From: Deltaproteobacteria bacterium UBA2957
Lineage (GTDB): Bacteria; Myxococcota_A; UBA796
Assembly (NCBI GenBank): GCA_002348535.1
Contig: DEBL01000409.1
Span: forward strand, 1 to 14,399
Direction: 5' to 3'
DNA length: 14,399 nt
The position numbers and the translations under genes were made by a program. The notes under the pieces were generated by a model. The model saw only the letters and a list, made by a program, of their open reading frames with translations, did not search any database and was not told the DNA's origin. Below, one piece after another: positions 1 to 6,858 of this stretch. Within the stretch, counting starts at the first letter, position 1. The number at the start of each line of letters is the position of its first letter.

Positions 1-143
1 AAGCGCACGGTCAAAGGATCGCAGGGGTAGGCGAACCTTTCGAGTCTTAGCCAGTCCCCTCAATAGCGGCCACGGCCCACCTGAAAACCCGCATAAAAAT
101 AAGAATAAAGATCAGTTTTAACCTATATTTTTATCCATCAAAA
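1..143. other. left-edge region without a confident gene
   Basis: No convincing gene is seen here. One + strand frame is open from base 2 to a TAA at 119-121, about 39 codons ending in a Lys/Asn-rich tail. It could be the last codons of a gene that starts outside the window, but nothing in it is recognisable. Bases 24-59 can pair as GGGG/CCCC plus GGC/GCC around an internal loop, which may be structured RNA or chance. Bases 93-140 are strikingly AT-rich against the GC-rich surroundings, with a TATATT at 124-129, and look like intergenic or promoter DNA. Confidence 0.4.
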
Positions 144-216
144 ATGAGGGCGATGGAATCCCGATCCCTAAACTTTACGCCGCTACCATTTGGCGGGGGC
201 ATCCAAGCGAAGGCTC

Positions 217-225
217 GGCTATGCT
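217..225 (+). promoter_or_regulatory. -10-like element GGCTATGCT before the membrane/TPR gene
   Basis: The hexamer TATGCT (220-225) ends 8 nt before the ATG at 234. Identical GGCTATGCT occurs at the same distance from the start of the gene at 11238. A start site about 8 nt downstream of the -10 would fall on the ATG, giving a leaderless mRNA. No TTGACA-like -35 is visible at 16-18 nt spacing. Confidence 0.5.
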
Positions 226-233
226 TTTTGCAA

Positions 234-3200
234 ATGATGATTCGCTTTTCCCCCACGGTTGCGCAATGGCTGACTGCCGCTGCGAGCGGTGCCGTCCTCT
301 CGGCGGTGCTCAGTCTTTCGGCCGACCAAAACGGCGCTGCACCCGCATCGCTGACCGCTGTCGTGACCACGCTGCTCCTCGCGACAGGCATGGCGATGAC
401 CCGTCCCCCTCACCCGCAATGGTTTCGCCCACTCCTTGCGATACCGATTGTTCTCGCCCTGAACATCGATGTTGTCCGTGGAGCTGTGGTCGACCTCGGT
501 TGGCAAATGGGTGTGCATGCACAGGCGACCGCTACGCTCTGGGCGTTCATTTGTTTGATCGGCCTTTGGCCAACCCTACGGACCGCCGCCCCAAGTCTCC
601 GCCGCCCGCTCAGCCGAAGCGCGTCCGTTGCTCTCGCGCTGGGCATGGTGTTGGGGATAACCCAGGCCACCACAGCGTTGGCTGCTGGGGCCATGGCCCT
701 CTTACTCGCCGATAGCGCTCACCCGTATGAACGGCATCACCGACCCTCGCCGAGTGTGCCGCTTCTGGACTGGTCGCTCATTGCTGCAGGTTTGCTGGTG
801 TCTGGAGGCTGGGTGCAACTGCGGACGACATTCGATCCCACCGTCTCGGGACTAATTGTCACATCGATAGGATTCACGCTTGGTATGGCTTGGATGCCCC
901 GCGGCCTCGCCCGGAGTTTGACGTGGACAGGTACCGTTGCGGCCGCGCTCGTCGCTTACCATCATGCATTGCCCCAACTCGGTCCGAGCCTCGGCAGCTT
1001 TGGCTTCAACGCCACTGGGGGGCTGCCGCGATTGCTGTGGCTCTCCCTCCCGCTCGCCGCATGGGGGTTGGTCTGCGGTTCCATCGTTGGCCGTAAAGGG
1101 CTGCCCTCGTTTGGGCGCATCGCACTGTTTTCCATCGCTTTGCTTGTGGGCCCGCGCTTGATCACCTACGGGTACACTGCATATGTTGCCGGCACGCTAC
1201 TTGGCGTGGCCGCGCTTCTGGCGTCGACGGGGGCCCGACGCGGAATTGCGATGGCAAGCCTCGCAGCGCTTGTCGGCTTTCATGGTTGGTTGAAGGCCCC
1301 AGACAGCGCACAAACAAGGCTCGGCATTTGGGCAAACTCCGCATCTCCAAAGGCCTTTGCTGAGTGGCGAGATGGCATCAACCTCGATGACCGGTTTCAA
1401 CACGGCTCAACACCCGACGGGACTTTTGTGGCGTGGCGCCCATCGGGCGGTGAAGACGCGGCGGTCACGGTCGCCATCGACGGGCTCTTCGCGACCACGC
1501 AGGGCAATGCCGCCGATGCCGAGGAGTTCGCCGCTCACCTCGCGGCAATGCTGTCCCCTCGCAAAGAACCGACACTCGTGCTGAACGACCCCGCGGGCAA
1601 CGTACTGCGAGGGCTCGCTGCTCACCCCCCACGAGTCACCCATGTTGCCGCATCGGTGCCTGGGCCTATCCGAGCCATCGCATCCGTTGATCCGGTGCGA
1701 GAACGGCTTTGGCTGCAGACCAACCACATCCTGCACCCCGCCCATGGCGCCCGCCTTCTGGCCATGTCTCCTCAGCCCAGCACCATCATTGAAGTGGCTC
1801 GAGCCCCGTGGGCAGACTCCACCAACTCTGCGATGAGCCCGGCTCATTTTCGGACTGTGCGAGATCGCCTTGCCGAAGACGGCGTATATGCCCTTTGCCT
1901 CCACACACGATGGTGGCCCGATGGCGCCCCCGCCGCCGTTGCGCGTGCCCTTGCAGCCCAGTTCGAGCACGTCCAATTCTGGGCTCCTCCCGAAGGTGTC
2001 GAGAGCATAATTTTGCTGGCAAGCGCCCTGCCATTCGAGGCGAATCGACTCCGATCGCGGTTTTCGAATACCACAACGGCCTTGGAGGCTTTGGGCTTTC
2101 GAACTGCGGAGGCCATTCTCGGGTCAGTACTCCTCGGCACAGAGGGCGTTCAGGCTTGGGCTGAAAGTTCAAAAACCGGATCTGTTTCCCATCGGCTCAA
2201 CGAATCCATTTTCGATAAGCCGACCCTGCACGCTGGGGCCCTGCCGATGTGGATGGAGAAGTTCCCTGAACCATGGGCATCCGCTTCATCGACCGAGGCA
2301 CGTCAAGTCCGGTCGGCCCGGCGCGCTTTGCTGTCGATGATTCAAGCTGCAGCATCCGGGCAAATCGATGGAACGTTCGAGGCCGCTGCGCAACTGTCCT
2401 CTGAGTTTGGGGATGCAGGACAGCAATCGCTCGACGACCTCATCGCACCCTACCTTCGAGATGCCCGCCAAGCCCTACGGCGAGCCCGCGCGGAGGGGCC
2501 AGACAGCGAACGATGGAACGACGCCCTTCGGTTCGTCACCACCGCACGGATGTTGGCCCCGAAGAGTGCGCTCCCGCTGACGGCCGAGGGTGACATCGCG
2601 TTGGCGCGCGGCGACGTCCCCAAAGCACGAAAGAAATTTGAATCCGCTCTCGGAATCGACCCGAAGCACGTGCCTGCGCTCGAGGGGCTGGCGCGCTGTG
2701 CACGCCTCACAAATGAATCCGCTCAAGCGGAACAGGCCTTGCGCGACGCAACCCGCCACTCGCCTCGGGATTGGCGAACATGGCACAACTTGGCCGTGTT
2801 TTTCTTGGAACAGGGTGACCCCAAAGAGGCTCGGGAGTCCATCGAAATCGCGATTCCTCTGGCCGGTGACGATAATGTGACGTCGCTGCTGGTCTTGGTC
2901 ACTGTATTGCTCGCACAGAGTGAGCCGGGCGCCGCCCTTCTGCGCGCTGAACAGTGTGTAACCGAAGCGCCGAAGAACGGTCTCGCTTGGTTCCTGCGTG
3001 GCCGCGCGCACTACGAACTCGGACGCTGGCAAGAGGCAGAGGCTGACTTTCGAGAGGCTGTATTGCTGGACGCCGGCTTAATCGAGGCTCGAAGCGGAAT
3101 CGGACTTGTCCGCGCCATTCTGGGCGATACCGAATCGGCCACCAATGTGTTTCGAGACGTTCTCCAACGAGACCCCGACAACTCAGCGGCTCGGGAGAAT

Positions 3201-3236
3201 CTCCGCCGGCTTAGCGCCGCAAAAGGGACGCCATGA
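234..3236 (+). CDS. multi-pass membrane protein with degenerate spermidine-synthase-like domain and C-terminal TPRs
   Basis: 1000 residues if started at ATG 234. Residues about 10-352 contain some ten to twelve hydrophobic helices. Residues about 385-600 resemble the aminopropyltransferase/SAM-methyltransferase fold of fused membrane spermidine synthases: a strand-turn region LVLNDPAGN (448-456) where active enzymes have the glycine-rich GGGDG loop, and a late FRTVRDRLAEDGVYAL segment (539-553) matching the family's 'rLkpGGv' strand. The GGGDG loop and the usual catalytic Asp are not preserved, so polyamine synthesis is unlikely. Residues about 765-985 form TPR-like helical pairs (GDVPKARKKFESALGIDP, RWQEAEADFREAVLLD) suited to protein binding. 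An in-frame ATG at 144 would add 30 residues. I prefer 234 because a -10 element lies at leaderless distance and the protein then starts just before the first helix. Its stop overlaps the next start (ATGA). Exact role unknown. Confidence 0.85.
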   Translation: MMIRFSPTVAQWLTAAASGAVLSAVLSLSADQNGAAPASLTAVVTTLLLATGMAMTRPPHPQWFRPLLAIPIVLALNIDVVRGAVVDLGWQMGVHAQATATLWAFICLIGLWPTLRTAAPSLRRPLSRSASVALALGMVLGITQATTALAAGAMALLLADSAHPYERHHRPSPSVPLLDWSLIAAGLLVSGGWVQLRTTFDPTVSGLIVTSIGFTLGMAWMPRGLARSLTWTGTVAAALVAYHHALPQLGPSLGSFGFNATGGLPRLLWLSLPLAAWGLVCGSIVGRKGLPSFGRIALFSIALLVGPRLITYGYTAYVAGTLLGVAALLASTGARRGIAMASLAALVGFHGWLKAPDSAQTRLGIWANSASPKAFAEWRDGINLDDRFQHGSTPDGTFVAWRPSGGEDAAVTVAIDGLFATTQGNAADAEEFAAHLAAMLSPRKEPTLVLNDPAGNVLRGLAAHPPRVTHVAASVPGPIRAIASVDPVRERLWLQTNHILHPAHGARLLAMSPQPSTIIEVARAPWADSTNSAMSPAHFRTVRDRLAEDGVYALCLHTRWWPDGAPAAVARALAAQFEHVQFWAPPEGVESIILLASALPFEANRLRSRFSNTTTALEALGFRTAEAILGSVLLGTEGVQAWAESSKTGSVSHRLNESIFDKPTLHAGALPMWMEKFPEPWASASSTEARQVRSARRALLSMIQAAASGQIDGTFEAAAQLSSEFGDAGQQSLDDLIAPYLRDARQALRRARAEGPDSERWNDALRFVTTARMLAPKSALPLTAEGDIALARGDVPKARKKFESALGIDPKHVPALEGLARCARLTNESAQAEQALRDATRHSPRDWRTWHNLAVFFLEQGDPKEARESIEIAIPLAGDDNVTSLLVLVTVLLAQSEPGAALLRAEQCVTEAPKNGLAWFLRGRAHYELGRWQEAEADFREAVLLDAGLIEARSGIGLVRAILGDTESATNVFRDVLQRDPDNSAARENLRRLSAAKGTP

Positions 3237-4741
3237 TCCGCCGACGCCATGGTCGACGCATCGGCTTTGCGGTGCTGACCTTCGCAGGTTTGATGTTCAT
3301 GGCTGAAGCGGCCGTGTCCGTGTTCGGACGTGCGACATTGGTGCAGTGGGAGGCGCCCGTGCCAGTGACACACACTGGAGCCCCTTACCTGCCGGGGAAT
3401 CCATTTCTCCTGTGGGAAATGGTGGCGGGAGATCGGAAGGAGTTGGGCGTAGACGTGTCGGTCAACACGCATGGGTTTCGGGGGCCGCCCATACAAACCC
3501 AAAAAGCCGAGGGCGTCCGACGGATTCTCTTGCTTGGAGATTCATCGGTATATGGCCATGGCGTGGGCCAACAATACACATTCGCTCATCACCTGAACAA
3601 CGCACTCGGCCCCTCCATTGAGGTGATCAATCTCGGCGTGCCCGGATATTCATCTGCGCAGTCGTTGAATTTGCTTGAACTCCGGGGTTGGGAACTGGAT
3701 CCGGACCTGATCGTCGTGGCGAGCCTATGGTCCGACAACAACTTCGATGCGTTCGTCGACAAAGAACTGCTTAGTGAGCAACTGGCCTTCAGCGGGGGAT
3801 GGGTGGGGTCAGTCTCCAGAGTGCTCACCCACTCTGCACTGTATCGCTGGTTGGATTGGAAATTGCGACTCGCGCGCAGGGCCGAAACTGTGACAACCGT
3901 AGGTTGGATTCTCGGGCAGACCCCGACGGGTGGGCTTCGAAGGGTCGAGGTGAACGACTATGCCGACAACCTGCTTCGATTCGCTGATGAAGCTGCACTT
4001 CAAAACTCAGCCGTCATGTACATGAGTCTCGCAAACTCTGTGGACCTTGGGGCCCCCACCGATGGCGCAATTGCTTGGACGCTGTACCGCGAGGTGATGG
4101 AAAGCGTGGCGACCCACACGGGCTCACCGTTTTTTGACGTCGTCCCCGTCTTTGAAGCCTCAGGCGCCGACTGGACCGACCTCTTCATCGACGAACTGCA
4201 CCCCAGCCAGAAAGGACACAAGCTCATTGCGGACGCACTGGAAAAAGAACTGACACAGTGGGTGCAGAGTGGATCGTTTGGGCTTGTTGCGCAACCGCAG
4301 GGATCAACCGTCTGGGATGACCCGTTTTCCCGTGGGGAGGGTCCGCCGCCAAATGCGCCCGGATCGGCGCCTGTCACCTTGTCTGGCCAAGTCATTGGCG
4401 CGCCAACTGGAATGCCGATTCAAATCGACCTCATCAACCTGACGCCGGGCCGCACAAATGCCGACAACCCGATGTTGGGTTCAGCCCGGTTTGACCATGT
4501 GGACAGTTTTGAAATGCCGGCACCACAGACGGGTTTGTTCGGCCTGCGACTCTACATCGATCGAGAGGGAGATGGCCCGAGCAGAGGCGATCCGGTGCAC
4601 GAATTTATCACCGAACCGATTGAAGCGACCGGCTCTTCAATTTCGGGATTGGTCATTGACCTCGAATCGGGCTCGATTCGCTGGGTCAACACACAGCCCA
4701 CCAATCGACGCCCTCGACCCAAGTTGGACGCAACCGATTGA
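3233..4741 (+). CDS. membrane-anchored SGNH/GDSL hydrolase family protein with C-terminal beta domain
   Basis: 502 residues. An Arg-rich N-terminus (RRRHGRR) precedes one hydrophobic helix at about 10-30, so the enzyme is probably tethered and faces the periplasm. SGNH blocks are visible: GDS at 102-104 (Ser104 nucleophile), block II Gly135 in NLGVPG, Asn169/Asn170 in SDNN as a non-standard block III (usually GxND), and block V D320-x-x-H323 in DELHPSQKGH, giving a Ser-His-Asp triad. Such proteins de-esterify or transfer acyl groups on glycans, lipids or exopolysaccharide; the substrate is not evident. Residues about 375-485 look like an added beta-sandwich domain. The ATG overlaps the upstream stop, and AAGGGA (3223-3228) is a plausible Shine-Dalgarno, so it is co-translated with the TPR membrane protein. 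Its last 56 nt overlap the convergent glycosyltransferase gene. Confidence 0.88.
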   Translation: MIRRRHGRRIGFAVLTFAGLMFMAEAAVSVFGRATLVQWEAPVPVTHTGAPYLPGNPFLLWEMVAGDRKELGVDVSVNTHGFRGPPIQTQKAEGVRRILLLGDSSVYGHGVGQQYTFAHHLNNALGPSIEVINLGVPGYSSAQSLNLLELRGWELDPDLIVVASLWSDNNFDAFVDKELLSEQLAFSGGWVGSVSRVLTHSALYRWLDWKLRLARRAETVTTVGWILGQTPTGGLRRVEVNDYADNLLRFADEAALQNSAVMYMSLANSVDLGAPTDGAIAWTLYREVMESVATHTGSPFFDVVPVFEASGADWTDLFIDELHPSQKGHKLIADALEKELTQWVQSGSFGLVAQPQGSTVWDDPFSRGEGPPPNAPGSAPVTLSGQVIGAPTGMPIQIDLINLTPGRTNADNPMLGSARFDHVDSFEMPAPQTGLFGLRLYIDREGDGPSRGDPVHEFITEPIEATGSSISGLVIDLESGSIRWVNTQPTNRRPRPKLDATD

Positions 4742-5666
4742 GAGCAGTCCGGATGATTGGCCGGGCCTCAGCCAAACCAACAGCAACGAACAGTTTGTCG
4801 ACCGGGAGAGATGTGAGCTCGTCAGGCTGAACAACCGGCACGCCGCGCCTGCTGGTTCCTTGGTACGGGTCGATGACGGCAACCACTGTGTGCCCCTCTG
4901 ACTGAAGCCAGCGGAGCCAGGGACGCGCAGACCGCCCGGCCCCCCACAGCGCAATCTTCGTTGGATGTTGCAACGGACCGAGGCGCAGCCACTCCTTCTT
5001 GGCCGCATCGAATGCTTCCCGACGGTATCGTGGATGAGTCCGTGTCAATCGATCAGGATGATCACGCAAACGGACGACCACATCGGGAACGGCCGATATG
5101 CGATAGCCAGCACCAACCACCCGGAGCCACAGGTCATAGTCTTCGGGAAGTCCATTCTGGCGATAACCACCAGCGCGTTGTATTGACTGGGCCCGCATGA
5201 GCACGGATGGATGAAAAAGAGGACTCTCGACGAGAAGTTCAGCGTGGTGGTCCTCAATGCCATTGACCCAGTCGACATACCGCCGCATCCCTTCACTTAA
5301 AGGTCCGTGTTCCGGAACCATGATGGCCCGCCCACCGACAACGGCAACAGCCGGATGATCCGCCATGTATCGCCGCTGCACCTCAACCCGGCCCGGAAGA
5401 GCGACATCATCAGCATCAATCCGCCCGATCAGTGGATTTCTGCATAGCGAACGACCGCGCTCCAAGGCGGCAACAATTCCGTCCGCTGACTGATGAACCA
5501 CTCTCACCCGCGCGTCCGAAGGAATCACCTCGACGGGGCGATCAACGCTGCCGTCATCCACGACAACAATTTCGTCATGAGGTTCACTTTGGTCGAGAAT
5601 TGACTGGATCGCTTCCCGCAACCACCGGCGACCATCCCGCACGGGAATCAGCCATGAAATATTCAA
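4686..5666 (-). CDS. GT2 family glycosyltransferase with C-terminal Rossmann-like domain
   Basis: 326 residues from a TTG start at 5666. The GT-A fold reads directly: NISWLIPVRDG at the N-terminus, VDDGS (36-40), the metal-binding DADD (84-87) in a DADDxxxPgRxexQ context, and PEDYDLWLRV (174-183) near the catalytic base position. The pattern resembles AmsE-like exopolysaccharide transferases. Residues about 236-326 form a second domain with WGAGRSARPWL (241-251) and a VVAVIDP strand, resembling the nucleotide-binding N-domain of PglD-type sugar acyltransferases; its ligand is unknown. Upstream in-frame ATGs would require about 150 nt of overlap with the preceding gene and give a non-family N-terminus. 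TTG, 4 nt after the upstream stop, is the best start, although no strong Shine-Dalgarno is seen. It lies in an operon behind the basic exported protein and its 3' end overlaps the SGNH gene. Likely acts in surface glycan assembly. Confidence 0.88.
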   Translation of the reverse strand: MNISWLIPVRDGRRWLREAIQSILDQSEPHDEIVVVDDGSVDRPVEVIPSDARVRVVHQSADGIVAALERGRSLCRNPLIGRIDADDVALPGRVEVQRRYMADHPAVAVVGGRAIMVPEHGPLSEGMRRYVDWVNGIEDHHAELLVESPLFHPSVLMRAQSIQRAGGYRQNGLPEDYDLWLRVVGAGYRISAVPDVVVRLRDHPDRLTRTHPRYRREAFDAAKKEWLRLGPLQHPTKIALWGAGRSARPWLRWLQSEGHTVVAVIDPYQGTSRRGVPVVQPDELTSLPVDKLFVAVGLAEARPIIRTALNRLRPTWVEGVDWWAVC

Positions 5667-5670
5667 GGCA

Positions 5671-6345
5671 TCACTTGAATGATTGAACCAATGTGGTCGA
5701 AATTTGTGCCAACTCACTGGATACTCTGGCCGCCCGCTTTGGCATTCCACCAATGACCTTGAGATTTTCATGGGTACGCTTTGCGATACGCGGAGAGCGA
5801 ACGACAATCGACCAAATGCCATCGATCCCTTTGCGGCTGAGTTCCCGCTGAATGTTCGCGGGAAAACGCCGGCCTTGATTGTACATCTTCTTTGAAGCTT
5901 TCGAGACCGCCTTCAGGTCGTTGACGCTTTGCGGCATGCTGACGGTGAGACGGTTGATCGCCTGAATACTCTTTAAAATTTCAGTGGGCACTGCATCTGT
6001 GGCCTTGAGTCTGGGCGTGCCACCGACCATGACGACCCGAAGCTTGCCATTTGCACGGCGTTTCAACTCTCGAAGGCCCTCGACGTAGGTCGTACGTTTT
6101 TTCAACTTGAGCGTCTGCCGGAGGGCCACCTTTGAATCACGGAGATTCCGCTCGGCACTCCGAAGCCGCTTGTTCGCGGTCTTCGCCTTTTTGAACACTT
6201 TGTCGAACGACTGCACCCCGGTCATTTGAATGGCTTGAGTCCTCTTTCGCTTGGCCTCTGCGGGCGCCCCAACCGTGCCGAGCCCAATCACCGCGAGTAA
6301 AGGCAGGACGTAGCGTGCGATGCGTGTTGAGTGTTGCCGAGCCAT
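5671..6345 (-). CDS. exported Lys/Arg-rich helical protein of unknown function
   Basis: 224 residues starting at ATG 6345, chosen because GGAGG lies 4 nt upstream and a clean signal peptide follows (hydrophobic VLPLLAVIGLGTVG, cleavage likely after AEA at residue 31). An in-frame ATG at 6408 is less likely. The mature protein begins KRKRTQ and is rich in Lys and Arg with few acidic residues, predicting a high isoelectric point. Residues about 50-100 (KKAKTANKRLRSAERNLRDSK) and 150-224 look alpha-helical and possibly coiled-coil. No family is recognised and there are no Cys or catalytic motifs. It heads a two-gene operon with the glycosyltransferase and is divergent from the receiver gene. Binding to acidic surface polymers would fit its charge and neighbour, but that is inference only. 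Confidence 0.85.
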   Translation of the reverse strand: MARQHSTRIARYVLPLLAVIGLGTVGAPAEAKRKRTQAIQMTGVQSFDKVFKKAKTANKRLRSAERNLRDSKVALRQTLKLKKRTTYVEGLRELKRRANGKLRVVMVGGTPRLKATDAVPTEILKSIQAINRLTVSMPQSVNDLKAVSKASKKMYNQGRRFPANIQRELSRKGIDGIWSIVVRSPRIAKRTHENLKVIGGMPKRAARVSSELAQISTTLVQSFK

Positions 6346-6349
6346 GAGA

Positions 6350-6354
6350 CCTCC
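6350..6354 (-). promoter_or_regulatory. strong ribosome binding site GGAGG
   Basis: GGAGG lies 4 nt before ATG 6345 on the - strand and decides that start over the upstream in-frame ATG at 6408. It is one of the few clear Shine-Dalgarno sequences in the window. Confidence 0.7.
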
Positions 6355-6365
6355 ACTGGTTGCGA

Positions 6366-6374
6366 TGAGTAGCC
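6366..6374 (-). promoter_or_regulatory. possible -10 element GGCTACTCA for the exported-protein/GT operon
   Basis: Read on the - strand, GGCTACTCA lies 20 nt before ATG 6345 and shares the GGCTA core with other starts in the window. It lacks the final T of a standard -10, so the call is weak. A start site about 7 nt downstream would leave a short leader that includes the GGAGG site. Confidence 0.3.
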
Positions 6375-6402
6375 CTCTGACGCATGAGACCGGGCTCCAT
6401 TC

Positions 6403-6419
6403 AACCACGTTGGTTAACC
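6403..6419. promoter_or_regulatory. AACC/GGTT inverted repeat in a divergent intergenic region
   Basis: AACC-acgtt-GGTT is followed immediately by AACC, so that GGTTAACC is also a perfect 8-bp palindrome. It lies in the 81-bp gap between the exported-protein operon and the receiver gene, starting only 24 nt before the latter's ATG. It would suit an operator. No binding protein can be named, and such short repeats can arise by chance. Confidence 0.3.
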
Positions 6420-6426
6420 CCCGTCT

Positions 6427-6858
6427 ATGCGCATTTTATTTGTCGATGATGACCCGCAGCATGTGGATGTAGTCCAACGCACCGTGGCCGAAGCCCTTGC
6501 TGCTCATGTGGATGTCGTTGCAACCGTCGAAGACGCTGTAGAAGCGCTTCATCGGGATGCCTACGACCTTGTGGTCACTGACATCTTTATCCCATTGGGT
6601 CAGCAACCCCGAGACACGATGGGTCCGCGGTCACGCCGTTACGTCGACACAGTGCAACATCTCGGCGGCCTTGTCCTCCTCGACGAACTCGACCGGGTCG
6701 TGCCTCAGCCGAGAGTACTCGCTCACACTGCCTGTACGGATATGGCCCTCATTGAAATTCTTGGAACCTGTGTGCACGCAAGAGTTCCGAAGCCAGCGCC
6801 GGTCGACGTTCTATTGCGAGCCGTCATTGACGCACTGGACCTCCCAGCGCCTCAATAG
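6427..6858 (+). CDS. single-domain response regulator (CheY-like receiver)
   Basis: 143 residues. Receiver residues are intact: the acidic cluster Asp7-Asp8-Asp9 for Mg2+, the phosphoacceptor Asp52 in VVTDIFIP, switch Thr101 in AHTAC, and Lys122 in VPKPAP. There is no output domain, so it probably works by protein contact after phosphorylation by a histidine kinase encoded elsewhere. Residues about 58-81 (GQQPRDTMGPRSRR...) form an insertion after beta-3 not typical of CheY, lengthening the domain from about 120 residues. There is no clear Shine-Dalgarno before ATG 6427; a weak TAACCC lies at leaderless distance. The last 35 nt overlap the 3' end of the convergent PHP gene. Pathway unknown. 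Confidence 0.9.
   Translation: MRILFVDDDPQHVDVVQRTVAEALAAHVDVVATVEDAVEALHRDAYDLVVTDIFIPLGQQPRDTMGPRSRRYVDTVQHLGGLVLLDELDRVVPQPRVLAHTACTDMALIEILGTCVHARVPKPAPVDVLLRAVIDALDLPAPQ

Noticed and set aside
50..60. CCAGTCCCCT resembles a segment near the 5' end of E. coli 6S RNA
   Set aside because: The match is only about ten bases, and the required partner strand and about 180-nt fold are not present before the AT-rich stretch.
144..233. Upstream ATG extension of the membrane/TPR gene
   Set aside because: Possible but less favoured: no Shine-Dalgarno, the added 30 residues show no domain, and the GGCTATGCT element fits a start at 234. A TATATT at 124-129 keeps the longer form open.
1407..1976. 189-codon - strand open frame inside the membrane/TPR gene
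   Set aside because: It lies entirely antisense to a gene with clear domain structure; its product is Gly/Arg-rich without motifs, as expected for an antisense shadow in GC-rich DNA.
2475..3032. 185-codon - strand open frame antisense to the TPR region
   Set aside because: The + strand encodes clear TPR helices here; the antisense product shows no family features.
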